From positions 8,293,001 through 8,357,000 of the forward strand of contig OX352764.1 of the NCBI GenBank assembly GCA_947095585.1: a stretch of DNA of 64,000 nucleotides. Reading direction: 5' to 3'. The translations under genes were made by a program, and so were the position numbers. Origin of the DNA: Nephrocerus scutellatus. Its lineage: Eukaryota; Arthropoda; Insecta; Diptera; Pipunculidae. The first letter of the stretch is position 1. The number at the start of each line of letters is the position of its first letter. This document shows, in pieces, positions 1 through 12,145 of the stretch. Below the pieces are notes generated by a model. That model saw nothing but the letters and a program-made list of their open reading frames with translations. It was not told the DNA's origin and ran no database searches.

Positions 1-3000
1 TTCTAATTTCAAAGAATGCCTCTATTCCGGATTTAATGCATTACAAAATCGACTTTTTACGCATTGTGTGCAGTCACGAACATTATGTGGCATTAAATTT
101 GCCATTTGGCACACCATACACAACAGTCTCAGCTCCGTGTAGCCCAACGCCAAGTGTCACTTCGAATAACAGCCAAACTTCTTATGTAAGTGAATGATTG
201 AGATGAGATGAGAAAGAAGTTTAAGAAAGACTCTGCTGTAATAATGATTTGGTTTCTTTTTTCCTAACAGGGTTCAATTGAGCGCGCTCTACACGCAGAC
301 TTGAGTGCCGATTTTCGACAGCAGCATTTCTTGGTTGGTCTGGTTTTAAGTGATCTGGCAACTGTCTTGGAAGTTCCGTAAGTATTTTTTTAATTGGAAA
401 GGTAAAGTTAAGAATTACGCAAGGGAAGAGAACTGCATTCTTAATAGAAATGCCAGGAAAGCAAGGGTCCATTAGTTTAAAAGATATGAGCTTATTATAT
501 CAGATCCTACAGCCATGCCAAAATTATTTGCAACTCTATGTGTGCGTACGTCTATAATAGACGACGCTCTTGTGGCTGATATAAGAGCATGATCAATTTG
601 ATGGACCAGCTCTGAGCCTGTTACCTTCCATGTTCCTTTGTGTATATATATTTTCTTTCAAAATAGGTGCTCCTTATTTTTATCGAATTCTCAATTGCAA
701 ATTGGCATAATCGCAGCTCACTTGTTTGTTCAATTAGTGAGTATTTCCCAGCTATATTCTGTATGTGTCGTTCTCTTCCAAATTTGGCGTTAGAGTCTGT
801 AGCAGGATAAGGGTATCATAGTGTTTCCATTGATCACATGCTTCAGATAGTTGTCCATAAAAGATATTATCCTTATCATCTTCACTGATGTCCTATGTTG
901 TTGTTATAGCAGCTCTAGGTCTGTTAAACGTATCGCTGGTGGGTTGACGATCCTTGGTCCAGTCTGTGAAACACAGATTCCTTTTGGTGCGTAGAACTGA
1001 TCGTCGTAGAAAAAGTTGTCCTCTGTGGGGGCATATGCTGATATTAAAGATATATTCGAAAATGTTCCTTTCTTGCTTATCTTCTTCTTTTTTTTTTATA
1101 ATGTACACACGCTAAAGGGGTTTGCATCCTTATAATGCTTAGCACAGCGTGGGCGTTAGGAAATTAGGGAGAGGAAAAGATGAGATATCTTTGCATTCCT
1201 GCATCTTATATTAAATTTTTCTCTCAATCTTTCTAATTCTTCAGAAATCCACCACTTCACGGCAAAGCCATCCGTTGTATACGCAATCTGATGACATCGC
1301 ACGACCTTGATCCACGCTACAGCGAAATGGATGCACGTGCTCGCGTTACAGCGCTTTACATTCCTCTTTTGGGTATCGTTATGGATGCTATACCGCAACT
1401 TCATCAATATCTAACCGATACTCACGATCGTTTGCAAAGCATTGGACTGCTTGAGGACTATCAAGGCCCACAGCAGACAATTGCCACAACAACAATCAGT
1501 CCCGAGGTGGCATACGCTATCTCGGGCAGTCGAACCTACTCATATGTATCAGATCCAGTGAAAAATAAGTCACAACTGAGCAGTGAAAATACACGCCATG
1601 TCCTTACATGTTTCATTTGGATTTTGAAGAATCTCGAGCGTACTATTCTCTATCGGTGGGTTCTTGGCTTAAGTCCACACCGTGTTCATCAAATGCTACA
1701 GGTTCTGAACGTTTGCATTCCATGTTTTGAGTACAAAGGTCAGAAACGTCTTCCCGTTCTCAAACGAAATACACAAAGTTTCCGCAAAACGCCCGACATG
1801 AAGGAGAAACTCGAAGAGTATATACGCGGCACGGGCTCAGCACGAAATGATCTTATCAATCGACGTAAGGATCGCAATTCAACGGAGAAATTTCGTTGGC
1901 GCAAAGATCAGATGCCATATCGATCGCAGTTTTTCGATACTTTAGTCAAGAACGACCCAGAAATCGAAATGAGTCATTACATTGAGGGATCACTGGCCAC
2001 AGAGATCTCTCTCATAACATTGGATACGCTAGAAATTATTGTACAGGTCGCGACTAATTCAGAAATACATCACAATCTGTTGGGCACTGTGCTGAAGGTG
2101 TTGCTGCATGCATTGTCCCGCAACCAAAGTACATCGGCGCTGCAGAATCTTTTCGCTTCGCAGCGTTCGCTAATTTTTAAATTCCCGAATTTATTGTTCG
2201 ATGAGGAGACTGATATTTGTGCTGATCTCTGTTTGCTGCTGTTGAAGCATTGCGGCTCGCAATTGCCGGGAATACGATCGCAGGCAGCTGCCTCATTGTA
2301 TTTGCTTATGAGGCAAAATTTTGAAATTGGCAATGTAAGTCGGCAATAGGTTAATAAAAATTACTGCAAGCGTTTTATTGAATTTTCTCTTCTTTTTCTT
2401 GCAGAACTTCGCTCGGGTTAAAATGCAGGTTACTATGTCGCTGAGTTCTCTAGTCGGCACAAGCTCTTCATTTAGCGAACAGTCTCTTCGGCGTGCTCTC
2501 AAAACTATTCTCGTGTATGCTGAATCCGATTTAGATTTGCAAGAAACCTCCTTTCCTGAACAAGTACAAGATTTACTCTTCAACTTGCACATGATTCTCT
2601 CGGATACTGTAAAAATGAAGGAATACCAAGAGGATCCAGAAATGTTGCTCGACTTGATGCATCGTATTGCTAAAGGCTATCAGAATAATCCAGATTTGCG
2701 GCTTACCTGGTTGGAGAATATGGCCAAAAAGCACCGGGAGCGTGCCAATCACACCGAGGCAGCAATGTGCTATGTGCACAGTGCGGCGTTGGTCGCTGAA
2801 TATCTCAGCATGTTGGAATCGCAGTCACATCTGCCAGTTGGAGCGGTAAGCTTTCAAAGTGTCACACCGAATTCTCTAATGGAATCGGCTGTATCCGATG
2901 ATGTTCTCAGTCCTGGCGAAGATGGCATATGCCTCGGCAATCACTTTACCGAAAGTGGACTTAAGGTTCTCCTCGAAGAGGCGGCTAACTCTTATCAAAT

Positions 3001-6000
3001 TGCCGGAATGTACGAAGCAATGAATGACGTTTACAAAATTCTAATTCCAATATGCGAAGCTAATCGGGATTTCCAAAAACTCGGAAAGATTCATGGCAAA
3101 CTGCAAGAGGCGTTCAATCGCATCGCTCAATTGCAGGGCAAACGAGTTTTTGGCACGTATTTCCGGGTGGGATTTTATGGAACGAAATTTGGTGATCTCG
3201 ATCAACAGGAATTCATTTACAAAGAGCCAACGCTGACTAAGTTACCGGAAATCTTTAGTCGCCTTCAGGTACTGGATCTCTTGATTCTCAAACTTTTGTC
3301 AACATTTCATTTACTAATTTCAAAATTGTCTACAGAATTTCTATGCTGACCGCTTTGGACCAGACTCAGTGCACATTATCAAGGATTCAAATTCGGTGGA
3401 TGTAAACACACTCGATCCGGACAAGGCATACATTCAGATCACTTATGTTGAGCCCTATTTCGAGACGTATGAGATGCGCCATCGCGAAACACATTTCGAA
3501 AGGAACTTCAACATAAGTAAGTAATATTTGCGCATTGAAAAATAGTTATAATAATATTTTGCACGACAGACCGTTGTGGTCCAGCGCCTAGCCTCTAGTT
3601 GTAGTGTGCTATATGTAGAGTGGGAGACCCACATTTTGATACCACAAATCTCGAGGAACCTAGCATTGGATATTAAAGCGGTTTTAATCCAGCCTGTAGC
3701 GTTCAGATACGAGATTTACTCGATGACCCTGTAATCTGGAAGCTCTTTCAGGTCGTGAAAAAATGGTTTAGCTAAAATGCGGTGTCTTGATCCTGGCCGG
3801 AAAACGCAGAGGAATAAGAGTTTCTTTCTCGTTTTCATCTTTGCAATTTCTGCAGAAGTTGTTGTGCGGTATACCAAACTTAGCAGCATGGCTGCCCACT
3901 GGCCAGTGGCTCGTGATGATTGCCACAACCCTGGCAATATCCTTCCGGGCTCTAGATAACAACTCCGTGGTTTTCTTTTTGATGTAGGATGGCCATATCA
4001 ATCTTGAGTCCGACAGACTGCTCCACCTGAGTTGTGACTAAGTATTAAAAAAGAAAGGAAAAGGAAGGAAAAGGAGAATTTGTTCCTTGACTGAACTCAT
4101 TGGACAGATAAACCTCTCCATAGAGGATGTCAATGGCGACGCCCATCTTAGCCTCCGCTCTCTCATTACGCTCTATTATAATGTGCCCCGGCACTGTTGT
4201 GCGAGTACGGTTGTTAAGGGCCTCGGTCGGACAAGACCGTAGAGCTCCTGTGATGCCTACTGCTGCTGATCGCTGTAACCGGCTGAGTTTGGTGGCGTTA
4301 TACTTCTTCTTCATAGCTGGTCTGGTGGCCATAGGTAAGAATTGCCCGAACAACAGCTGTGTACAGTCAGAAAGCCATCTTTGGTTGAAGACCCCATTTC
4401 CTGGCGATGGTAATGCTACTGGCATAGAAGGCCACGCACGCTGTCTTAGTACTGTACTCTATGTTAGCCTTCCAGCTAAGCTTCCTATCCTTTATATCCT
4501 TTATAAGGCTGCCAGTATTTGTTTTTATAACAGGTATTGAAAATCGACCTTGTCATACTCCTAAGTTTACTATGGTCTTCGCTCCACCACGGAGGTTTTA
4601 TCGTTTGATAAAGCTTTGCGATTTCTTCTGGCGGGGCTGGGCGGTCATGTAGAAAATACGCCTAGGACACAAGCAGGTGTCCCCCTCGAAGTGTCTAGGT
4701 GCTCCTTGCACAGGAAGACCAGCAGATTATCAGAGGCACATTTCGAGTGCTTCAGGTTAATCTGCAGTAACCTAGACATTGTCACTATCGGGTTTCTGTG
4801 GAGTGACCTGCCACCAAATGATATATTCTTAGATGCTCTAGTAGTCTGGAGGCCGAATCCTCTTCCTCGAGGGACGTCCGGAAAACCTTAAGTTTGGCCT
4901 GCCTGATGCGAAACCTAACTTTAAATCCAGCTTTTTCAATAGGCCCCAGACACTTCTCATTGATCAGGAGTACCAGGGACATATTGTTGAGCTTGGGTTC
5001 TTCTGCCCGAATGATGTTCCAATTGTCCATCGGGATTTCAGGGTTTTGGAGCACATTGGAGGACTTTCGCTTTGTCCACCTCCATCTTTGGCAACCAAAT
5101 GCGTGCCCTGGGCCTCCTAGGCATTTCCTTAGCTGGGATTAGCTTGATCTTCAAGACCTCCCATGCATCACTTATCTTAGCGACGCACTTTCCAACAAAT
5201 TCCAAAGACGGCTGGTCCTCACACTTCACAATCCAGAAGCCATTAACCACAACGAAGCAGTCGAAAGAGACTGGTGGACCCTTTGCAGCGATGATAAGTT
5301 GATCCATCACCAATTCAGACAGTCGGGCCTGAATGTCGGTCCATTTGTCCAAGATTGTTTTGCTATTGTTCGACAACTCGTCGATCAGCGTCACATTCAA
5401 GTGACTGATGACCACCTCTTTGTACGAAGGTCTGATCTGGGCCTTCTAGGAAGCCGGGGTCTCCTTGACATTCTTTGCTTCTGCCACCTTGGCAACACCA
5501 CTGGTAGTTGCTTCGGTGTCATGTGTTATATTTTTGCACAGAAATGGTTGGAACCTACCTATTAAGCCATATTCGAAAGGCAAATTGCGAGGCGTTTCAT
5601 CTAAAAATCTAAAACGGCTCTTGTAAAATATCTAAATTATTAATTTATTTATAGAACGCTTCATATTCGCAACGCCATTCACAAAATCCGGCAAAGCTCA
5701 TGGCGACCTTCATGAACAGTGTAAACGTAAAACCATTCTGACAACGGCCAATCACTTCCCCTATGTGAAGACACGCATTCAAGTCATCAGTAGGCAGCAA
5801 ATCATTTTGGAACCAATTGAGGTGGCCATCGAAGATATTCAAAAGAAAACGATCGAATTGGCTGCGGCTACCAATCAAGAACCAGCTGACCCGAAAATTC
5901 TGCAAATGGTTTTGCAAGGATGCATTGGAACGACGGTCAATCAGGGCCCCATGGAAATGGCCAGTGTTTTCCTGTCGGTCCTTTCGGATGGCACAACTAT

Positions 6001-6305
6001 CCCGACCAAACATCAAAATAAGTTGCGTCTGTGCTTTAAAGAGTTCGCCAAACGTTGCACAGACGCTCTCAAGAAGAATCGCAATTTGATCCTGTCCGAC
6101 CAGAAGGATTATCAGCGCGAACTGGAAAGAAACAACGAACGATTTATTGAGCGTTTAACGCCTCTGATCACACTCAGCCCCAGTCAGGCACTCGGAGTTG
6201 TCAAGTAAGTTGTGTATTGAAAGTTCTCTTAACATAAAATTGATTCATTTTTCTTTTCGCAGTGCAAATAGCTACAGCAACAAAGGCACACCACTGAGAT
6301 GGTAA
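1..6305 (+). CDS. Zir: DOCK-C family Rac/Cdc42 exchange factor (Zir, DOCK6/7/8-like), C-terminal half, 5' part outside window
   Basis: Large atypical guanine nucleotide exchange factor that loads Rac/Cdc42-type GTPases through its DHR-2 domain. Exons I derive: ..185, 271-377, 1245-2334, 2405-3268, 3336-3516, 5655-6204 and 6263-6305 (stop TAA 6303-6305). All have GT-AG borders and joining phases, giving about 1,000 residues. The first exons carry the helical scaffold ([38 protein letters not shown]). The DHR-2 region starts around [12 protein letters not shown] and includes [36 protein letters not shown] and [13 protein letters not shown]. The loop GTTVNQGP corresponds to the nucleotide-sensor region of DOCK proteins. 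Similarity is much closer to vertebrate DOCK7 than to the DOCK-A/B or zizimin classes, which is why I use the Drosophila symbol Zir. The 2.1-kb intron 3517-5654 holds a reversed retroelement. A second C-terminal exon is possible at 6428. Confidence 0.93.
378..1244 (+). other. Zir intron of 867 bp
   Basis: AT-rich intron with a clear donor (gtaagt) and a pyrimidine-rich acceptor ending ttcttcag. I see no gene in it. The short open frames on both strands have no recognisable domain. The stretch near 1150-1180 (gggcgttaggaaattaggga) weakly resembles 6950-6990 and may be an old repeat remnant. Confidence 0.5.
3700..4430 (-). pseudogene. Decayed non-LTR retrotransposon ORF2 tail (LOA/jockey-like, RNase H end)
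   Basis: Reverse-strand remnants in the Zir intron. Around 4200-4340 the frame reads [20 protein letters not shown], the typical post-RT segment of jockey-superfamily ORF2. Around 3770-4040 it reads [16 protein letters not shown] and then [19 protein letters not shown], the end of the RNase H domain with the following Cys-rich tail ([11 protein letters not shown]). Two frames and stops are needed, so the copy is dead. It is antisense to Zir. Confidence 0.75.
4785..5415 (-). pseudogene. DUF4780-like ORF of a retroelement, broken
   Basis: Two overlapping reverse-strand frames (5415 to 5038 and 5054 to 4785) read as one protein with a frameshift near 5040-5050: [20 protein letters not shown] continues into [20 protein letters not shown] and a basic stretch [13 protein letters not shown]. 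This pattern (IWLP..., LQ..., W.I.RAE...) is what I associate with the DUF4780 family carried by insect transposons. It lies 5' of the ORF2 remnant on the same strand, so it is probably the ORF1-like part of the same element with the middle deleted. The family assignment is from memory. Confidence 0.55.
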
Positions 6306-6427
6306 TTTATTAAATTCTCTCTTACTAACACTATTACATTTCTTTCACTATTTTTTCTTAACTAATCACCATTTTCCGCTAATCACCATTTTACATGTCT
6401 TTCCTTTGTTGCTTCTCGGACAAACAG

Positions 6428-6449
6428 TGTTTCGGATTATTTTAAATAA
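6428..6449 (+). other. Candidate alternative last coding exon of Zir
   Basis: The terminal Zir exon contains a usable donor at 6302 (gtaatt) just before its stop. Downstream, a good pyrimidine tract ends in ggacaaacag at 6427. Joining 6301 to 6428 keeps the frame and replaces the last residues and stop with CVSDYFK followed by TAA (6447-6449). Only splice logic supports this. Confidence 0.35.
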
Positions 6450-6831
6450 TTAATGATCTTATCATATTATACCTTTATATGCCAAACACATAATATACAT
6501 TTACTATACACACTCATATATTTCATATTGTAGTTTAGATTAGTAAGCAAACGGCCAATAAGAGTCGACACTCTACGACTGCATCAACGAAATTCGCAAT
6601 CTCTTTTGACTGAGCTCATAAGCAAACGACAACCAAAATCAATTACCAAAAAAAATGAAGTACTTACTCGAAAATTTATAAAGGCTTATTTTGCTTTTTT
6701 ATATCGACCTTTTTTAGAGAAAAAATACGCTTCTTAGCGCTTAGTTTAAGTTTTTCCTAAGTATTATATTTTTATTAACATATTTATTCTTTATTTGTAT
6801 CGCGTGCAAAATTCTTTCACAAAACAGGAAA

Positions 6832-6837
6832 AATAAA
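6832..6837 (+). terminator. Poly(A) signal AATAAA, probably Zir
   Basis: AATAAA about 530 bp after the Zir stop, in an AT-rich 3' UTR-like stretch (6306-6900). It is the first canonical hexamer I see downstream. Confidence 0.45.
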
Positions 6838-6899
6838 ATTAAATTTATAGAATATAATGTTAATAGTTTTTTACTTTTAGATTATGTTATCCTTTAAAT

Positions 6900-7670
6900 T
6901 TATTTTAAAGTCTGCAGACGATGAAGGCATTTACGTTCTTATAAGAGCAACGTTGGCGTTTCGGAATTAAGGAGAGGAAAAGAAAAGAAATGTCACACAC
7001 ATGCGTCTTGAATGTGGTACGCTCGCCGGCGTCCAGGGTCGTTTGTCTATCAACTAATACACGGTCGGTTTCGTTACAAAATATCTTCCTTTATCGATAA
7101 TCGTTAAATATCAATTACAATTATAAAAACTTCAATTATATTACTTTTCTTGTTGCGCCGCTGTCGCTCCAGATTCCTCGTAGAGACGTGATATGGGCAG
7201 GAACGTTGCTCTGAGCTCAGTTGTGGGTCTTATGGTGGTCTTTTGGGAGCCTTTGGAGGGTATTTGAGAGACTTTTGTGGATCTCTTGATTGTTTTTTGG
7301 GAGTCTTTTTAATTGCGTTTTTGTTGGTATTTTTGGCGTCTTCTGCAAGATCTTTTAGCATCTTTTTGGGATTCTTTTGGGGGTTTTTTGGAAATCTGAC
7401 GGTTCTTTTAATAATATATTGTATATTTTTATAATATTATTGTATTTTAAATAATATTGTAACGAGGTTTTCCCATCCGCGGTAGTACTCAGTGGCGAAC
7501 CGTAGCATTTTGCCGTTGTGTATCTAACTAACTATGCGGCTAGCAAAGCGTAGTGTTTTTTCGTTAGCGGTAAGGATGTCGGTCTTAGACCACTGGGCTG
7601 TAATAAAAAGATAGGTATTAGTGTTTGCGAAGGTTTAGCGTCCAAATCCTTGAGCTACTAAATGTAATTG
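6900..7670. other. Intergenic stretch without a recognised gene
   Basis: Follows the Zir 3' UTR. 7230-7390 is rich in tttttggga/gggtttttt and gives a short F/G-rich open frame that I take as low complexity. 7490-7650 looks like the lead-in to the minisatellite that follows. No protein domain is visible. Confidence 0.4.
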
Positions 7671-7673
7671 GGT

Positions 7674-8000
7674 GCTGGCGTTAAGAGTGTGGACGTAATG
7701 AGAAGGATATTTTTCTTAAACCATTACTGCGATAGTTACTAGCGTTAAGCGTGTGGACATAATGGCAAGGATATCTCTTTTAAACCATTAATGCGAGGAG
7801 TTTCTAGCGTTAAGTGTGTGGACGTAATGGTACGGATATCTCTTTTAAACCATTAATGCGAGGAATTTCTAGCGTTAAGCGTTTGGACGTTATGGTGGGG
7901 ATGTCTCTCTTAAACGATTAATGCGTGGAATTTTTTAGCGTTAATCGTGTGAATGTAATGCCAAGGATATCTCTTAAACCATTAAATACAATGGAAGTAC
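7674..8000. repeat. Minisatellite, about five copies of a 65-bp unit
   Basis: The motif gcgttaag or a close variant starts at 7678, 7742, 7807, 7872 and 7938, a spacing of 64-66 bp. Each unit carries a version of gtgtggacgtaatgg, ggatatctctttaaacca and ttaatgcga. Middle copies are most alike; the last is the most diverged and breaks up near 7990. Confidence 0.9.
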
Positions 8001-9246
8001 TATAAGAGTTGCTAGCTGTAGGAATCACAAGGAAAGAAGATGCTGATTGTCGGATATCATGCTCTTTTATATTTCATGAACCGTGGGATGATTGATGTCG
8101 TTCTATTCCCATGGTTGGTTCAAGATCCCGTTGTTGCTATGCCCATTGTATTGTGTTCTTGTAAAATCATCCGATTTTGTGTTGTTTTGTCCAGCTTTGT
8201 ATATTGTTTTGTTGTTGCATTCCTGCATTGCAAAATTCAAAGCATCATTCGGCTTGTCGTGTTGTTGTTGTTGTGTTTGGTTCAGCTCTGTTGTTGTTGG
8301 TGTCTTGATACGCTCATCTTTGTATATAGTTTTTTTGTATTGTTGTTCGGTAACGTGTTTCGGGTTGTTGTTGCTTTGTTGTTCGGTATAGCTCGGTATA
8401 TCACTCTTGTGTTGTTGGTGATTTTCAGGCGTCGTAATATGCAAAAATCGTTCGGTCTATGTTGCTGTGTTTCATCAATGTAAGATCACTGATAGGATTA
8501 GGTTCGTGAACTCCATCGACTATCCCTTTGGCCTTGTTATACTTGCCCTCTCTCTCTCTCTCTTGCATTTCGGTAACAATTATCGTCAGCATTTGTTTGC
8601 CGACTTCTATGATCAGAGCGTTGACTCCTAAATGTTCTGGTCTCCCACATATGTGCAGAGTCAGTTGTTTTCCGTCTCCCCCCCCCTCTTTAAAGAAGGT
8701 TATATGAAAGTGGTGGGAGCGGTTATTAAGTGTGGTGAGTTAACTCTGTGGTGCATATGCTGCACTAGGGGCCAGGTCATATTATTTGGTACAGGTTGTA
8801 TTTAAAAAAATTTAAAAAAAAGGTTGAAATTTGTGTGGAGAAATAAAATTAAATTCTATATTTTATATAATAGACATTCTTAATTATTCAGTTGGGACAT
8901 TTGCAATGAAGTCTACTATTGCACTATGTTATACGAGTATGCATATCGTTTCATGCGATAAAATTTCATCGATCGTAGTTATTATCTTCCTTTACTCCTC
9001 TTATCATTATACTCGTATGGATTTTTCGCTTTTAACCTTTATTCTTTCAAGCACGCCAAAGAAGGTAACTTCTAACGCGCGTACACAAGTCCACGCGCCT
9101 ACTATTTTTTACTGGAAGTTGGTTTAACATTTTTGTCGTCATACATTTATCAAAGAATAAAAGAGAATGCATGCAAAAAATTAATTCTTGAGGTATTAAT
9201 TTAATAAAAAACAACACTTTTCACACACTAATTTGAATTTAGTGCT
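8001..9246. other. Intergenic stretch with TTG-rich low complexity
   Basis: 8160-8420 is built of ttgttgttg and ttcggt/gtatt variants; the overlapping open frames there on both strands (Cys/Leu/Val-rich, or Thr/Gln-rich in reverse) are by-products. A short (ct)n run lies at 8551-8563. No gene is recognised. 9150-9246 is likely the 3' UTR of the reverse-strand gene mus304. Confidence 0.5.
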
Positions 9247-12145
9247 CTATTCAAAATTAAAAGAATATCCCTTAAGTCCTTCGAAGAACATCTCCGGATC
9301 GGATGCTTTTTCAAGCAATCGTAATTCCCGGGCGACTTTTTCACCATCCTCCGGCTCTTTCGCTTGATCACTATTGTCGGCCGAGGATAGATACCACTGA
9401 GACAGATCCGACCTAACAAACGATTTGTTTCCCAAATCAGAAAGTCTGGTGGGCATGATACATGAATTGAGGAGTTTCTGCAAGAATGTATCTGAAAGAA
9501 TTCCAAATAAGTACTCATTACCAATCAACATCAACTACTCACTGTGGATTTCATTGAAATTTAACTCAGTTGCATAATCTGACCAACATTTACATATCAA
9601 GTAGAGGTAGTGTTTGGTTGTATCCCCACCGATGCGAAAAACTCGCGTCATATTGTGTTGGCAGAAAATTGTGTGCAAAAGTTTGACGGCAATTTTAGAG
9701 ATTTGTTCAATCTTGCTCGTTTCTAGGAGGGAGTTACAAAACTCTAGATTTGTTGTCGTTATATATTTTAAAAACTCACCCAACATCCTATCTTTCCGCA
9801 GCCAATTTCGCAACACTTGGTACAGCAGCGTCACTACACTTGTGCAGAGCTTCGTATAGCATTCGCATGTGATATCATCGTGAGGATTAGGTGAATTATT
9901 ATTGGTGGCAGTTGATGTGGAGTTAGTACAGTCTTTCGTTTGATGCATCGGCACATTTGCATCCTCATCATCGTCCTCGTCACTGGGTAACATGTCCTGT
10001 ACAAACTTTGGCGGATGGACAAAACAGAAACTTACAAATCGCACATGATTGCAACAGATCACAGATAGGAGATGAAATTGTTTGGAACTCAATTGCTCGT
10101 GAAGGGGAAATGATATCTCTAACAGACCGCAGTACACTTGGATAATACACGAATCTGGAGAGAATTTATACAGTGACTCGAAGGGGTCGACTATGAAGTG
10201 TTTTGCGGCACTATTAGCGCAAAGCCGCGAGAGAACACTTCTTGAGGTAGCACACACCAGAAAGCAGCGGGAAATGTCCCGAAAAACCCACGGACTTGGT
10301 CGGCAAAACACTAAAGTCTTGAGTAACCCGACCAATTGTTCGTGGTGTTTGGCCTCGTGAAGCATATTTTGCAGCAAAAGGCTGTGTAGAAGGAAAGCGA
10401 ATGCCTCAAGAACACCAAAATGTTGACAGATTTCGCGTGAGTAGCCGAGTTTATTGAGGGCATCTATAACAATCTGAATGAGTAAATATTCGTCATGTTG
10501 TTCGGAGAATAGGGCTCGAGGTACCTCTGGCAAATTGCGACAAATTAAACTCAGCGAAGTGATATAACGCCGCAAGTTTACAGCTTTCTCGTCATCATAC
10601 ATTTCGGATGGTTGAAATAGACTCTGTCGTAAGACATCGCTACTATCTTTTGTCAAATCGTACTCATGATATGGATGACTTCGGCAGTCTTTAGCGAATT
10701 CCAAACTGTGCACATATGTCCAGAATTCGGGAATCACTTTACGAGCGGAGCCGATTGTTTTCTTAATGATTGCGATGACTTCAGCGGGACTAAATGTGCG
10801 ATTCCGACATGAATGCAGTTGGGCGAGAATAATTTGGAGATTCTCCAATTCTAGCTGGAAAAGAATTTTGCGAGTTTTTGATGTTCCACGCTCGTTGGAT
10901 TGCTCGAAAACTTCCTTGGGAATGTTAGCGATGCCGAGAGTCTCGTGATGCAATGGTACTGGGTCACGTAGCGGTAGTGTATCCAATCGCATAAGACTTC
11001 GTTTCGATGATTTTCTGGGTAACGATACTGGTTGAAATAGGCGATCTGATTGCTTGAATGGCTGATGTATTTCACTATGATTCTCTCGTATGCTTGTTTC
11101 TAAACGCATCGACTCATCAGCAAAACGCATTTTCATTTTGGAGAACTCGACCGATTTGAGCTCAAGAGCAGTTTGTTTCGCTTCCACCTGTTTTGAGAGT
11201 TCGGCGATTTTCGTTTTACATTCTATTTTGGCCGCTTCTGAGCTGTGAATTTTATCCATACGAATACTTTGAATTTGTTGTTTCAGGTGGCGTATTTCAT
11301 CGCGCAACACTGAAGTCTATATTACAATAAATGGTTAAAGAAAATGCTTTACTTTTAGGACAACATCAACAGGAAATATCATCTCACCTCACCGTCTTTG
11401 ATCATCATTTTTGTTTTGGAATCCTCTAAATTCTTAGATAGTTTAGTGTTCTCATCTTTCAGTTTGTCTAAACGCTTCATGAGGAATTGAATTTGACACT
11501 CGAACGCTTTTTCTTTGCGACGTGCATTATATTGAGATTGTGAGGAGGTAGACGCTTTCATGTCCTGTGCTTGAGTGAGTACTTGAGGAGATGTCTTTGG
11601 TGGAGGTGAAGTTTTATTTGGTTTAGCAGAAGCAAGCTGTGGTTGCAGTGGGACTTTAAAGGCATTCGCATTTTGAGTATCAAGCATCGGCCAATCATCG
11701 TCCTCGTCTAGCATCTTAGAGATGACATCAATTTCAGATGGAACATCTGGCTTCTGAGTGCTTGTCGACGATTTCTGGCCGGGAACAAATTCACTAAATG
11801 TAATTTCTGTATTCTCACTGGCGGGAATTCCGGAAGCTGCAAGACTCTCCGCGACTTGAGAGGCAAGCAAGATGACTTCGTCATCATCATCATTCCAGAA
11901 GTTGTCCGGGCTACTTTTAGGAGGACTTTTAGACTTGCCTACAAGACACGTGATTATTTTTCGACACCTTCAATATTGAAAATCAAACCTGAAAACCTTA
12001 GTTGTGCTGAGCTGACGGGACGATTGATGATTCCCGCGTTTAGTGAAGCTTTTGTTTCAGTCCGGCCCTTGTTAATAACAAATTCCAATTTTGGTTTTTT
12101 GGTGGTTCGCCCAAACTCTTTGAGCGGTTCATAACGCTTTGCCAT
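9247..12145 (-). CDS. mus304: ATRIP orthologue, ATR-interacting checkpoint protein (mus304)
   Basis: Partner of the ATR kinase (mei-41 in Drosophila) that brings it to RPA-coated single-stranded DNA in the nucleus. Reverse-strand exons: 12145-11989, 11938-11388, 11316-9543 and 9491-9247; phases join and sum to 908 codons plus stop. Start is ATG 12145-12143 (MAKRYEPLKEFG). An acidic patch (NFWNDDDDEVILLASQ) early in exon 2 suits the RPA-binding checkpoint-recruitment region of ATRIP. A coiled coil follows (KAFECQIQFLMKRLDKLKDE, then LRDEIRHLKQQIQSIRMDKI), and then a long helical-repeat body with conserved hydrophobic helices. The end is KGYSFNFE-stop. Identification rests on the overall architecture (acidic N-terminus, coiled coil, helical C-terminus) and the mus304-like N-terminus; no catalytic motif exists in the family. 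The exon 3 to 4 donor (gtgagt) skips the in-frame TAG just after it. Confidence 0.82.

Noticed and set aside
3570..3700. tRNA-like or SINE-like stretch in the Zir intron (ggtccagcgcc ... ttttgatacc)
   Set aside because: Box A and box B resemblance is poor and no second copy is seen, so it cannot be separated from chance.
7243..7434. Phe/Leu/Gly-rich open frame that looks like a membrane protein
   Set aside because: It arises from tttttggga repeats; no start context or neighbouring gene evidence.
8040..8483. 147-codon forward open frame rich in Val, Leu, Cys and Phe
   Set aside because: It lies on TTG-rich low-complexity DNA, all three frames and the reverse strand are equally open there, and no domain is recognisable.
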